DNA from: Deltaproteobacteria bacterium
Lineage (GTDB): Bacteria > Myxococcota_A > Polyangia > Polyangiales > Houyiibacteriaceae
Direction: 5' to 3'
DNA length: 64,000 nucleotides
NCBI GenBank assembly: GCA_017644045.1
Contig: JAEPMI010000010.1
Location: 248,001-312,000 of the forward strand
A program made the translations under genes and the position numbers. The first letter of the stretch is position 1, and each line of letters opens with the position of its first letter. This document shows, piece after piece, positions 50,522 through 60,708 of the stretch. Under the pieces are notes generated by a model. That model was given only the letters and a program-made list of their open reading frames with translations. It made no database searches and had not been told where the DNA came from.

Positions 50522-51747
50522 GCCGAGACGCACCGAGCTACGACGTCCTCATCGCCGGAGGCGGCCCCGGCGGCACGACCGCTGCGGCGCTGCTGGCCGA
50601 CGCGGGCCACTCGGTGCTGCTGCTCGAGCGCGACCACTTCCCCCGATTCCACATCGGGGAGTCCCTCTTGCCCGCCGAGCTGCCGCTCTTCGAGAAGCTC
50701 GGCTTCGACCCGAAGGCGGTCGGGGCCGTGTACAAGCAGGGGGCGGACTTCATCGACGAGGAGAAGGGCCAGTTCGCGCGCTTCCCCTTTGCCGAGGGAA
50801 TGGAAGGAACCCGCGGCCACGCCTGGCAGGTGGAGCGCGCGTCCTTCGACCACCAGCTGATGCACATCGCCCGAGCGAAGGGCGCCGACTGTCGCGAGGG
50901 CGTGAAGGTCGACTCGGTCGAGGCCGATGACGATGGCGTGACGGTCCACGCGGGCGACGCGACCTTCCGCGCCCGCTTCTTCATCGACGCGACCGGCCGC
51001 GACCGTTTGATGTGCAAGCAGGAGCGCTCCTACGAGCGCATCGACGGCTTCGGTCTGGCGGCCATCTGGGCGCGCTTCGAGAACCTGAGCCCGGAGGCCA
51101 TCGCGGAGGTCACCGAGACCGGCAACGTCACGGTGATCATGGTGCCGAAGGGCTGGGGTTGGGCGATCCCGCTCCCCGGTGGAAAGCTCGGCACGGGCTT
51201 CGTCTCCGCCGAGAAGGGCGTCGTCAGCGAGGAGTGGTTCGAGGAGCGCTACGCGGCCTCGCCCTTCCTCCAGCGCGTGACGAAGGGCGCCACCCGCGCG
51301 CCCTTCGGCAAGGCCGGCGACTACAGCTACAAGAACGCTCGGCCCCATGGCGCGCGATGGGGCTGCATCGGCGACGCCGCCGGGTTCCTGGACCCGGTCT
51401 TCTCGAGCGGCGTGGCGCTCGCGATGGGCGGCGCGGAGAAGTGCGTGTCGCTGCTCTCCCCGGCCCTACGGGACGGGCGCGAAGCCGACCCGGAGCTGCT
51501 CGAGCCACTGCAGGCCCACATGGCGAAGGCCTACACGATCTTCAGCGCCGTGATCCGCAGCTTCTATCACACCAACATGGTCGACAATCTCTTCTTCTAC
51601 GACGATCCGGACCCGGCGCTGCGCGCTGGTCTGATCTCGGTGCTGGCCGGAGACCTCTGGCGCGACGACAACCCCTTCGTGAAGCTCCTGCTGCGCTCGT
51701 CCCGGCGCACCCGCGGCCGTCGCGACGCCACCGCCGCGGCCAGTTAG
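50518..51747 (+). CDS. Flavin-dependent halogenase-like oxidoreductase
   Basis: 409 residues. The FAD Rossmann motif is VLIAGGGPGGTTAAALLADAGH, the second FAD site is WGCIGDAAGFLDPVFSSGVAL, and the halogenase-type WxWxIP motif is present as GWGWAIP (Trp213, Trp215). Lys73 (VYKQGADF) lies about where halogenases have a catalytic lysine. It could be a halogenase or a related hydroxylase; xanthomonadin clusters also carry one. Its end overlaps the convergent NAD-dependent gene by four bases. Confidence 0.85.
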   Translation: MSRDAPSYDVLIAGGGPGGTTAAALLADAGHSVLLLERDHFPRFHIGESLLPAELPLFEKLGFDPKAVGAVYKQGADFIDEEKGQFARFPFAEGMEGTRGHAWQVERASFDHQLMHIARAKGADCREGVKVDSVEADDDGVTVHAGDATFRARFFIDATGRDRLMCKQERSYERIDGFGLAAIWARFENLSPEAIAEVTETGNVTVIMVPKGWGWAIPLPGGKLGTGFVSAEKGVVSEEWFEERYAASPFLQRVTKGATRAPFGKAGDYSYKNARPHGARWGCIGDAAGFLDPVFSSGVALAMGGAEKCVSLLSPALRDGREADPELLEPLQAHMAKAYTIFSAVIRSFYHTNMVDNLFFYDDPDPALRAGLISVLAGDLWRDDNPFVKLLLRSSRRTRGRRDATAAAS

Positions 51748-52709
51748 AGCGCCGCGGCGAGCTCGGCCATGCCCTGCTCGACGCTGACGCTCGGCTCCCA
51801 ACCCAGGAGCCGGCGTGCCTTGTCGGTTCGCACCGTGACGGTCGTGGACATCATCGCGGCGCCGAGCCGCGTGATGGGCGGCTGCTTCGTCCGCCGAAGC
51901 AGGTGCCAGACGCGCTCCACGCCGCTGGCGAGCCCACGGCCGACCCAACCGGGGACGCTCACGTCACGGAGGGTGACACCTCGAGTCGCGGCCAGGGCCT
52001 CGACGAACTCGCGCATGGTGCGGGTGCCGGCGTCGGCGACGAAGTAGGCCTCGCCGCCCGGGCCCCGCTCGATGGCGATGAGGAGCGCGTCGATCAGGTT
52101 GGTGACGTGGGTGGTGGAGGTGCGGGAGCGCCCCTTCGCCATCCATAGCCATGCGCCGGCGTTCGCCGCCTCCAGGATCTGCGGCAGCACCGTGGTGTCG
52201 CCCGGCCCCCAGACGAAGCGCGGGCGGATCGACAGGGTCGCGAAGCCCTCCGCGTTGGCGGCGAGCACCCGGCGCTCGGCCTCCGCTTTCGTCTCCGAAT
52301 AGAGGAAGCGGTGCTCGGTCGGATAGGGGTGGGTCTCGTCCACGTCCTCGAGCGGCGGACCGCAGAAGAGCACCGCCTCGGTGCCGACGTGGACGAAGCG
52401 CCCGCACCCTGCCTCGCGCGCGGCGTCCAACATTCGCTGGGTCCCGCCGATGTTGATCGCTTCGAAGCGCTCGCGCGGGCCATAGGGTTCGACGTACGCC
52501 GCGGCGTGCACCACCGCGTCGCACTCCTCGAGATCGGCCGCGGAGACCGTTTCGAGGTCGCACCGAGAGGGCTCCGCGCCGAGCGCGCTCACCGTCTCCG
52601 CGCTGCGATCCGAGCGCGCCATGGCGCGCGCCGAGTGGCCCGCATCTGCCAGCGCCCGCAGCAGATGCTGTCCGATGAACCCCGATCCCCCCGTGACGTA
52701 GACCCGCAT
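51744..52709 (-). CDS. NAD-dependent epimerase / 3-beta-HSD-like reductase
   Basis: 321 residues of extended SDR type: nucleotide motif VTGGSGFIGQHLLRAL, AAYVEPYGPRERFEAINIGGT, active site YSETK (Tyr-x3-Lys) and IRPRFVWGPGDT. It resembles the OleD/3-beta-hydroxysteroid dehydrogenase group. It may reduce a ketone or act as epimerase; a role with the facing ketosynthase operon is conjecture. TAGCGT lies nine bases before the ATG. Confidence 0.87.
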   Translation of the reverse strand: MRVYVTGGSGFIGQHLLRALADAGHSARAMARSDRSAETVSALGAEPSRCDLETVSAADLEECDAVVHAAAYVEPYGPRERFEAINIGGTQRMLDAAREAGCGRFVHVGTEAVLFCGPPLEDVDETHPYPTEHRFLYSETKAEAERRVLAANAEGFATLSIRPRFVWGPGDTTVLPQILEAANAGAWLWMAKGRSRTSTTHVTNLIDALLIAIERGPGGEAYFVADAGTRTMREFVEALAATRGVTLRDVSVPGWVGRGLASGVERVWHLLRRTKQPPITRLGAAMMSTTVTVRTDKARRLLGWEPSVSVEQGMAELAAAL

Positions 52710-52718
52710 CGCCGGCCC

Positions 52719-52724
52719 ACGCTA
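52719..52724 (-). promoter_or_regulatory. Predicted -10 element (TAGCGT), leaderless type
   Basis: Nine bases before ATG 52709 of the NAD-dependent reductase gene. Confidence 0.35.
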
Positions 52725-52793
52725 CACGACTCGTGGGCGAGAGACGACGGTGCGATTTCGCCACCGAGCTGCCGATGGGGCATCCTGTGGGCC

Positions 52794-53636
52794 ATGCGGG
52801 GATGGGTGTGGGGGATGGTTCTCATGGGCGGGTGTGGGCTGACCCTCGACCTGGAGCCTCCGGACCAGCGCCCGGACGCGGCGGCACGCGAGGACGGTGG
52901 CCGGGTCGAGGTGGACTCCGGGACGAGGGACGCCGGTGAGACCGACGCTCTCGTCACCAGGGACGCCGCCCGACCGCGGGACGGGTTCGTCCCGCCCGAC
53001 GACGCGGAGGTCTGCGTGGCGCTCGCCGAGTCCTGCAACGCGCTGGACGACGACTGCGACGGCGCGGCCGACGAGGACTACGACTTCGACACGGACATCC
53101 GCCATTGCGGCGCGTGCGACCAGGTCTGCGAGGGGCGGGGGGGCATACCGCGCTGCGAGGCCGGCGCGTGTCGGATCCAGTGCGACCCCGGTCGCGCCGA
53201 CTGTGACGACTCACTGGACAACGGCTGCGAAGCCGACCTGACCTCGGCGACATCGTGCGGTGCATGCGGATCCGTCTGCGCGGCGAGCGCCCCCCGCTGC
53301 GTGCGGAACGGCGCGGGCGCCTTCAGCTGCGTATCGATGTGTGACGCGGATCTCGCGACCTGCGATGGCGCGTGCGTGGACACGGAGACCAACGCGAGCC
53401 ACTGCGGCGGGTGTGGCAACGCCTGCTTCCTCGACCCGCACGGGATGCTCGCTTGCCGAGCCGGCGTCTGTGAGGTCGAGGACTGCGGCGACTGGCACGA
53501 CGACTGTAACGACGACCCGTCCGACGGCTGCGAAGCGTCGCTCCAGACCAACACCAACTGCGGTTCGTGTGGCGCGACGTGCGGATCGGGACAGATGTGT
53601 CTCGGGGGGCTCTGCGTCGCGATGATGGCGGACTGA
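52794..53636 (+). CDS. Cys-rich lipoprotein with MopE-like repeats
   Basis: 280 residues. A short lipoprotein signal (MRGWVWGMVLMGGC, Cys14) is followed by an Asp/Arg-rich linker. A disulfide repeat region then begins ESCNALDDDCDGAADEDYD, the usual start of the putative metal-binding MopE-type repeat, and continues with HCGACDQVCEG, SCGACGSVC, HCGGCGNAC and NCGSCGATC. Such proteins are abundant in myxobacteria and are probably surface exposed. Function unknown. CATCCT ends seven bases before the ATG. Confidence 0.8.
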   Translation: MRGWVWGMVLMGGCGLTLDLEPPDQRPDAAAREDGGRVEVDSGTRDAGETDALVTRDAARPRDGFVPPDDAEVCVALAESCNALDDDCDGAADEDYDFDTDIRHCGACDQVCEGRGGIPRCEAGACRIQCDPGRADCDDSLDNGCEADLTSATSCGACGSVCAASAPRCVRNGAGAFSCVSMCDADLATCDGACVDTETNASHCGGCGNACFLDPHGMLACRAGVCEVEDCGDWHDDCNDDPSDGCEASLQTNTNCGSCGATCGSGQMCLGGLCVAMMAD

Positions 53637-54377
53637 TCAGTCGTCGTCGGGCCGCGGCTCGGGCTCCGCGTCACCTCGGACCTTCTCGAGGACGAGTCCG
53701 AAGAGCGCCGGCACGAGGAGACCCGCGAACACCACGGCGATGGCGATGGCGGGGTTGCTCGTGAACGACTCCCACGCGCTCTGGGTCGCTGCGACCTCTT
53801 CGCTGACGGTCTGGGAGTGCAGCAGGAAGAGCGCGCCGTAGCCGACGCCGACGCCGAGGGCGGCGAGGAGGACGACCGCGACCACCCCCGGGAGCTTCTG
53901 GACGACGCGACCGAGCGCGCGCAAGGGCGGGACGAGGAGCGAGGTCGTGGCGAGGTAGTTCGGGAAGCACATCCCGACCGAGAACCCAGCGAACCACATC
54001 GCTCGGGTGGCCGGTGGGAAGCTCTCCGGCGGCGTGGGGTCGACCGGGCCGATCGAGATGTCGAAGGTCTGCAGGAGCACGATGGACAGGTAGGTGAACG
54101 CGAACGTGAACGCGGCTTTCACCGGCTTGGAGTCGATCTGCATCCACAACGGCAGGCTCTCGAGCGTGCCTCCGTAGTCGAGCCGGCTCTCGAAGTAGCC
54201 CTCGACGAGGAGCAGCGGGAACGTCGCGAGGAGCAGACCCGCAGCGACACCCGGCGGCAGGTGCCCGGCGACTCCGTCGAAGCGGGTCGCGATGCACGCG
54301 AGGTGGAAGAGCGCCGCGAGGACGAAGAAGGGCGCCAAGGACTTCGGTGCGAGCCTTCCGCGAGGGGTGTCCGCCAT
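53637..54377 (-). CDS. Integral membrane protein, unknown function
   Basis: 246 residues with about six hydrophobic helices (FFVLAALFHLACIA, GLLLATFPLLLVEGYF, FTFAFTYLSIVLLQTF, MWFAGFSVGMCFPNY, VAVVLLAALGVGVGYGALFL, AIAIAVVFAGLLVPALFG). No transporter or enzyme motif recognised. TACCAT ends six bases before the ATG. Its stop abuts that of the convergent lipoprotein gene. Confidence 0.75.
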   Translation of the reverse strand: MADTPRGRLAPKSLAPFFVLAALFHLACIATRFDGVAGHLPPGVAAGLLLATFPLLLVEGYFESRLDYGGTLESLPLWMQIDSKPVKAAFTFAFTYLSIVLLQTFDISIGPVDPTPPESFPPATRAMWFAGFSVGMCFPNYLATTSLLVPPLRALGRVVQKLPGVVAVVLLAALGVGVGYGALFLLHSQTVSEEVAATQSAWESFTSNPAIAIAVVFAGLLVPALFGLVLEKVRGDAEPEPRPDDD

Positions 54378-54383
54378 CGGCGG

Positions 54384-54389
54384 ATGGTA
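54384..54389 (-). promoter_or_regulatory. Predicted -10 element (TACCAT), leaderless type
   Basis: Six bases before ATG 54377, in the 26-base gap after the esterase gene. Confidence 0.4.
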
Positions 54390-54403
54390 CCCCCGAATGC
54401 GCG

Positions 54404-55783
54404 TCAACGCGCCCAGCCCATGGCGGCGCAGGCTTCGAGCATGCGCGGGACGCGATCGCGCCAGGCAGCTTCGTTGTGCGGGGCGCCGGGCTCCCACCAA
54501 TGCACGAGGTCGGTTCCGCTGACCGCGCCCAGGCCGAGCAAGTGGTCCCGGAGCTGAAGGGTGGTGCAGTAGTTGTCCGAGTCGTCGCTGTCCTCGTCCA
54601 CGCCGTCGCCGTCGGTGTCGACGCAGCCGCCGCTCACGTTGCCACCCGAGTCCAGGTAGATGGCGTAGCTCGGTCGCTCGGTGAAGCGAGTGATGAGGGC
54701 CTCGGAGCCGTCGGCCACGAAGGCGCCCCACCCGAGCGTCGACGACATGGCGCCGATGCATCCCGCGAGCGTGGGACGGGCATTGCCGATGTAGAGGCTG
54801 ACCAACCCGCCGAGGCTCGACCCGGCGACCATCAGCGAGTCGCCGGCTGCGGCGACGCCGTAGCGCGTCCGGACGAAGGGCAAGACCTCGTCCTCGAGGA
54901 GCGCGAGGTAGTCTGCCGCCGCGCCGCCAACCGTGGAGCCGCCGATGGTGTCGGTGGTGTGGGTGTAGGCGTTCATGCGGTCGGGAGCGTTGTCGACCGA
55001 CACGGCGAGCACTCCGGCGAACTCGCCGGTCAGCGCCTCGTCGACGCGCCAGCCGCCCCAGACGGCGTCGGGATCGAAGACGTTCTGGCCGTCGTGGAGC
55101 AGGAGCACCCGTGATGCCGCGTCGGGACCGCCGGCGGGCACGCGGGCGCGAACCGTTCGCGGTGTCGGGAGCGCGCTGGTGGTGAGATCCGGGAAGCGCT
55201 CGAAGTAGGGCGCGTCGGTCGGCGGAGCGACCCAACCATGCTCGCCGAACTCGTCGTAGCCATAGGCCGTCGCTTCGAGAGGCACCGCATAGACGTCGAC
55301 CGGGGCGAACCACTTGTACTTCGATCCGGCGGGGTCGGCGTCGGTCTCCACCAGTGCGTAGCGCAGCGTGCCGCTTCCGTCGGTCCTCGTCGGGTTGGCG
55401 TCCGTGACCCAGCCGTTGGCGTCGCCGACCCATGCCGTCACATCCGTCTGGCGAGTGACGAAGAGCCAGCGACCGGCCTCGCGAACGGGCCAGCCATGGG
55501 TCCAGGCACCGCCGCGCACGAGAGCGGCAGCGTCGTCGGCGCTCGCGGTCGGGTCCATCAGCTGCTCGAGCAGCCGGTCGATGATGGAAGCGCCGCCGTC
55601 GGCGACGAACGCATCGGGCGCGCTCCCATCCGCTTCGGCCGCAGCATCGGTCGCGGCGTCGGTCGGCCCCGCGTCCGTCGGCATGGCGGCGTCCGGCGCG
55701 GCGGCGTCCATCGAAAGGGTGCCGGTGCCGTCGTCGCCGCAGGCGGCGAGCAAGGCGAAGAGTAGGCAGAGGCGTAGCGGCAC
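54404..55783 (-). CDS. Esterase-family (alpha/beta hydrolase) lipoprotein
   Basis: 459 residues. GTG 55783 gives MPLRLCLLFALLAAC, a lipoprotein signal with Cys15. An Asp/Ala-rich linker follows, then an esterase D-like alpha/beta hydrolase domain (about 200-455): VLLLHDGQNVFDPDAVWGGWRVDEAL, VAGSSLGGLVSLYIG with nucleophile Ser in G-x-S-x-G-G, and WWEPGAPHNEAAWRDRV supplying the His. An inserted Asp/Gly/Cys loop near 405-425 may bind calcium. Probably acts at the cell surface; substrate unknown. No good Shine-Dalgarno for the GTG. Confidence 0.85.
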   Translation of the reverse strand: MPLRLCLLFALLAACGDDGTGTLSMDAAAPDAAMPTDAGPTDAATDAAAEADGSAPDAFVADGGASIIDRLLEQLMDPTASADDAAALVRGGAWTHGWPVREAGRWLFVTRQTDVTAWVGDANGWVTDANPTRTDGSGTLRYALVETDADPAGSKYKWFAPVDVYAVPLEATAYGYDEFGEHGWVAPPTDAPYFERFPDLTTSALPTPRTVRARVPAGGPDAASRVLLLHDGQNVFDPDAVWGGWRVDEALTGEFAGVLAVSVDNAPDRMNAYTHTTDTIGGSTVGGAAADYLALLEDEVLPFVRTRYGVAAAGDSLMVAGSSLGGLVSLYIGNARPTLAGCIGAMSSTLGWGAFVADGSEALITRFTERPSYAIYLDSGGNVSGGCVDTDGDGVDEDSDDSDNYCTTLQLRDHLLGLGAVSGTDLVHWWEPGAPHNEAAWRDRVPRMLEACAAMGWAR

Positions 55784-55827
55784 GACAGATGGGAGTATCC
55801 GGCCCTGGGCTTCGCAGCAAGCGGAGC

Positions 55828-56586
55828 TCAGAAGCGCGGGAGCGGGTCGACCTGCACCACGCTCGGGAGCTGCTGCGGGGACTGGCCGGGGTCCACGAGC
55901 TCCGGCCGGGTGTCGTAGCTCAGCCAGTCCCACTGGCCGACGCCGGCGGCGCCGCCGAGGTTGCCGAAGGTCAGGGTCGCGGTCCCGGCGCCGCTCAACG
56001 TGTCCGGGCCCCGGTGCTCGAGGACGACCTCCCCGTCGACCAGGATGCGGATCCAGTCGGCGCGCCCCTCGATCGTGTAGGTGCGGAACTGGCTCGTGTC
56101 GACGTCCGCCATGTGGCGGAACGGATAACCGACGCCGACCTCTCCCTCGCAGAAGAAGACCTTCACCATGCGCGTGCCGTCGTGGATCCACATCCCGACG
56201 CCGCCGCAGTCGGCCTGGACCACACGCATGCGCGTCTGGATGCGGAAACCGATCCGGGGGTCGATGGTCTCCCACCAGAGGCTCTGGTTCTTGTCGGTCC
56301 GCTGCATCCACTCCTCGTAGCTGCGGCCACCGATCGTCGCGATGCCCTGCTCGAAGGTCGAGGACGCCCCGCTCCAGTGCCACCAGCTCTGCGAGAGCTC
56401 TGCGGCGGAGTCCATCTCCCAGCGCGCCTGGTACGCCCCGCCCCGTGGCGTCTCGACCGTCTCGACGACCTCGCCCCCCACCACCTCCACCAGCACGCCT
56501 CCCTGCGGGGGCGGGTCGACCTGCGCTCGTGCGGCGCAGCCAAAGGAGAGCGCGAGGAGAACGGTTGCGATCCGAGTCATGGCCAT
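55828..56586 (-). CDS. Secreted beta-sandwich protein, unknown function
   Basis: 252 residues. Signal MAMTRIATVLLALSFGCAARA, then a LamG/concanavalin-like beta-rich domain (ARWEMDSAAELSQSWWHWSG, RMRVVQADCGGVGMWIHDGTRM, DWIRILVDGEVVLEHRG), as seen in proteins that wrap sugars. Cys15 could be a lipobox (FGC) or part of the signal. ATG 56580 is an alternative start. Confidence 0.7.
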   Translation of the reverse strand: MAMTRIATVLLALSFGCAARAQVDPPPQGGVLVEVVGGEVVETVETPRGGAYQARWEMDSAAELSQSWWHWSGASSTFEQGIATIGGRSYEEWMQRTDKNQSLWWETIDPRIGFRIQTRMRVVQADCGGVGMWIHDGTRMVKVFFCEGEVGVGYPFRHMADVDTSQFRTYTIEGRADWIRILVDGEVVLEHRGPDTLSGAGTATLTFGNLGGAAGVGQWDWLSYDTRPELVDPGQSPQQLPSVVQVDPLPRF

Positions 56587-56670
56587 CGAACGCAACCGAC
56601 GCGCGAGACTTACAGTCGATCTACGCGCGTGGCTTCGCCGCCGATCGCTGGCTCCTCCTCCGTCCGCAAC

Positions 56671-56706
56671 TCCGTGCGAGGCAAGAGGTCCGTGCGAGGC
56701 AAGAGG
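56671..56706. repeat. Two tandem 18-base repeats
   Basis: TCCGTGCGAGGCAAGAGG occurs twice in a row in the intergenic region between two minus-strand lipoprotein genes. Confidence 0.85.
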
Positions 56707-56725
56707 TCGGAACGAGCCGAGCGAG

Positions 56726-57523
56726 CTACGGAGTGCCGACGGGGTCGAGGGGCGCGTGCATCGGCACCGGATCGGGCTCCGGCGTGTCGAGCGACTCGCT
56801 CTCGCGAAGCCCGGCGAGGTCCCCGCGGATCCAGCCATCGGCGTCGGTGAAGACCGACTCGCGCCCGAAGACCGTGTAGACCTCGACCGATCCGCCGAGG
56901 CTCTCCTCGTCTCGCGCGGGGTCTCGGCGAAGGGCGACCTCGTCGATGTTCTCGTAGAGGTCACGGAAGTCGAGCACCGGGCCGCGGGTGGTCTCGCCGA
57001 CCTCGAGTCCGGCAGCGTGAATCCACGCCGTCAGCAACGCCCGACCGGGACCGACCACGGCGATGGGCACCTCGCCTCGGATCTCGCGGTGGACCACCTC
57101 GTCGCCGCGCCGCTCGGTCATGGTGGGCGGATCGTTACGGAGCTCGTAGAGCCGGATGTCCTCGGTTTCGTCCTCTTCACCAGGGACGGTCATCCGCTTC
57201 CAGAGCCGAACCGGTCGCCACTCCTCGTCGAAGATGGCTTCGACGTCCGTGATCTGCCGCGCCCACTCCTGGCGGACCGTGATCACGTAGAGGCAGTCGC
57301 GCTTCCGGACCTCGTAGCGCTCGACGACCGGCTCCTGCATGATCGGGCCGTTCCGAAGGACGCCCTGGTCGAGGACCTCACCCTCGGGGAGGTCCCCGTC
57401 GCCGCAGCTCGGATAGGGGTGGGTGGGCACCGACGCCACCTCGTGGCGCGGGAGGCAGCGCTCACACCCCAGCGCACACACGCCGAGGACCAGGAGGGCC
57501 CGCAGCGTGCGCGAGGGGTTCAT
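56726..57523 (-). CDS. Lipoprotein of unknown function
   Basis: 265 residues: signal LRALLVLGVCALGC with lipid Cys20 and an adjacent CERC. The mature region is mixed alpha/beta with a few conserved-looking acidic stretches (TVPGEEDETEDIRLYEL, VGETTRGPVLDFRDLYENI). It starts 15 bases after the stop of the oxidase subunit IV gene, so may be the last gene of that operon. Confidence 0.65.
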   Translation of the reverse strand: MNPSRTLRALLVLGVCALGCERCLPRHEVASVPTHPYPSCGDGDLPEGEVLDQGVLRNGPIMQEPVVERYEVRKRDCLYVITVRQEWARQITDVEAIFDEEWRPVRLWKRMTVPGEEDETEDIRLYELRNDPPTMTERRGDEVVHREIRGEVPIAVVGPGRALLTAWIHAAGLEVGETTRGPVLDFRDLYENIDEVALRRDPARDEESLGGSVEVYTVFGRESVFTDADGWIRGDLAGLRESESLDTPEPDPVPMHAPLDPVGTP

Positions 57524-57537
57524 CGCTCCACCCAGGC

Positions 57538-58194
57538 TCAGTCGCCGTCGGTCGGGGCCTCGGCCTCGACCTCTTCGGCGGACTCTTCGGCAGCGGCCTC
57601 GTCAGCGGCTTCCTCGTCCTCGACGGCCTCGGCCTCGTCCGCGGCCTCGTCTTCGGCGGCGGCCTCGTCCTCGACGGCGGGTGCCTCGGCGTCAGCCTCT
57701 TCCGGCTCGCCTTCGTCGCCCTCGTGAGCGCCCTCTTCGTGAGCGGCGCCCTCTTCGTGCTCCGCGTCCTCCGGGAACGGCGTGAACTCGCCGCTCTCGC
57801 CGAGCACGGTGGCCGAGCCGTACGCGTAGTTGCCGGTGGCCGGGTCGATCCGGAGCCCCTGCTCGCTCTCGCGGCCTCGATAGCTCGTGTCGTTCAGCGT
57901 GTACGCCAGGAAGACACCGACGAAGATCAACGAGCCGACGAAGAAGAGGATGTTGAACTTCTTCTCGTACTTCAGGTGCATGAAGTACGCGCCGACCAGG
58001 CTGGACTTCACCATCGCGATCAGGACCGCGACGAAGAGGTTGAACTCGCCGAGACGGACGTTGTAGGCGAGGACCGTCAGGAAGGTGAGGAAGATCAGCG
58101 CCCCGAAGATGACGAGGTACGTCTTGATCGAAGTGATGTGCGAGTGGACGAGGTAGTCGTCGCCGTGCTCGTCGTGCGCGTGTGCGTCAGCCAT
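57538..58194 (-). CDS. ctaF: Cytochrome c oxidase subunit IV-like, with long acidic tail
   Basis: 218 residues. The first 110 resemble prokaryotic COX4: three hydrophobic helices (YLVIFGALIFLTFLTVLAYN, LFVAVLIAMVKSSLVGAYFMHLKY and NILFFVGSLIFVGVFLAYTL), with KSSLVGAYFMHLKYE typical of the family. The last 90 are Ala/Glu/Asp low complexity, unusual for this subunit, and are probably disordered. It follows subunit III by 10 bases. Confidence 0.85.
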   Translation of the reverse strand: MADAHAHDEHGDDYLVHSHITSIKTYLVIFGALIFLTFLTVLAYNVRLGEFNLFVAVLIAMVKSSLVGAYFMHLKYEKKFNILFFVGSLIFVGVFLAYTLNDTSYRGRESEQGLRIDPATGNYAYGSATVLGESGEFTPFPEDAEHEEGAAHEEGAHEGDEGEPEEADAEAPAVEDEAAAEDEAADEAEAVEDEEAADEAAAEESAEEVEAEAPTDGD

Positions 58195-58204
58195 CGTCAG
58201 GTCC

Positions 58205-58981
58205 TCAGTCGATCAGGTAGAGCAAGGGGAAGAGGAAGATCCACACGAGGTCGACCAAGTGCCAGTACAGGGCGAAGATGTCGACCGGGGTGTTGTAGTC
58301 CGCGCTGAAGTCGCCGCGGGCGTTCTTCCGGATGATCCAGAGGCAGAGGCCCATGCCGATGAGGACATGGATGCCGTGGAGGCCGGTCATCACGAAGTAG
58401 ATGCCGAAGAAGGTGCGCAGGTGGAAGGGAACCACCGCCTCGCCGCCGCTCTCGTAGGCGAGCTGACCTGCGGTCGCCATCTCCTCGTAGAAGTGGTGAC
58501 CGGCCGGGGCCGACATGTCGAAGCCGGGGTGGCCGAAGAACTGCCCCGGCAGCGTGCCCACGTGGATCTTGTGGGAGTACTCGAAGTACTTCACGACCAT
58601 GAAGGCGCCGGCGCAGATCAGCGTGATCCAGAGGAATCGGCTGGTCCACACCTTGCCGCCGAGCTGGAGCTTGTCCTTCTCGGGGACGCCCTTCTGCTCA
58701 CCGATCTGAGCGGCGCGGACCGCCATGGCGGCCGTGAAGCTCGAGAAGAGGAGGACGACGGTGTTGACCGCGCCCATCTTCCAGTCGAGCAGGTGCGAGC
58801 CGACGCTGAACGACTCCGGATACCAGCTCCGGAAGATGCCGTAGGCGACGAAGAGACCGCTGAAGAACAGGATCTCCTGCGCGAGGAAGAGCCACATGCC
58901 GAGCTTGGCAGATTCGAACTGCTGCTTCGGTGTGTCGAAGTGGTGGGCCAGGTATGCGGGCCCGTGATGTTCGTGCGCCAT
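58205..58981 (-). CDS. ctaE: Cytochrome c oxidase subunit III
   Basis: 258 residues. The seven-helix subunit III pattern shows in AKLGMWLFLAQEILFFSGLF, NTVVLLFSSFTAAMA, TGLHGIHVLIGMG and the end YWHLVDLVWIFLFPLLYL, the family's most conserved stretch. An inserted loop around VGTLPGQFFGHPGFD is slightly longer than usual. It lies between subunits I and IV. Confidence 0.93.
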   Translation of the reverse strand: MAHEHHGPAYLAHHFDTPKQQFESAKLGMWLFLAQEILFFSGLFVAYGIFRSWYPESFSVGSHLLDWKMGAVNTVVLLFSSFTAAMAVRAAQIGEQKGVPEKDKLQLGGKVWTSRFLWITLICAGAFMVVKYFEYSHKIHVGTLPGQFFGHPGFDMSAPAGHHFYEEMATAGQLAYESGGEAVVPFHLRTFFGIYFVMTGLHGIHVLIGMGLCLWIIRKNARGDFSADYNTPVDIFALYWHLVDLVWIFLFPLLYLID

Positions 58982-59016
58982 GTCTTACGTCTCGGTGAGA
59001 GTTGCTCGGGGCGGGC

Positions 59017-60699
<1,683 letters not shown>

Positions 60700-60708
60700 G
60701 GTTCTGGA

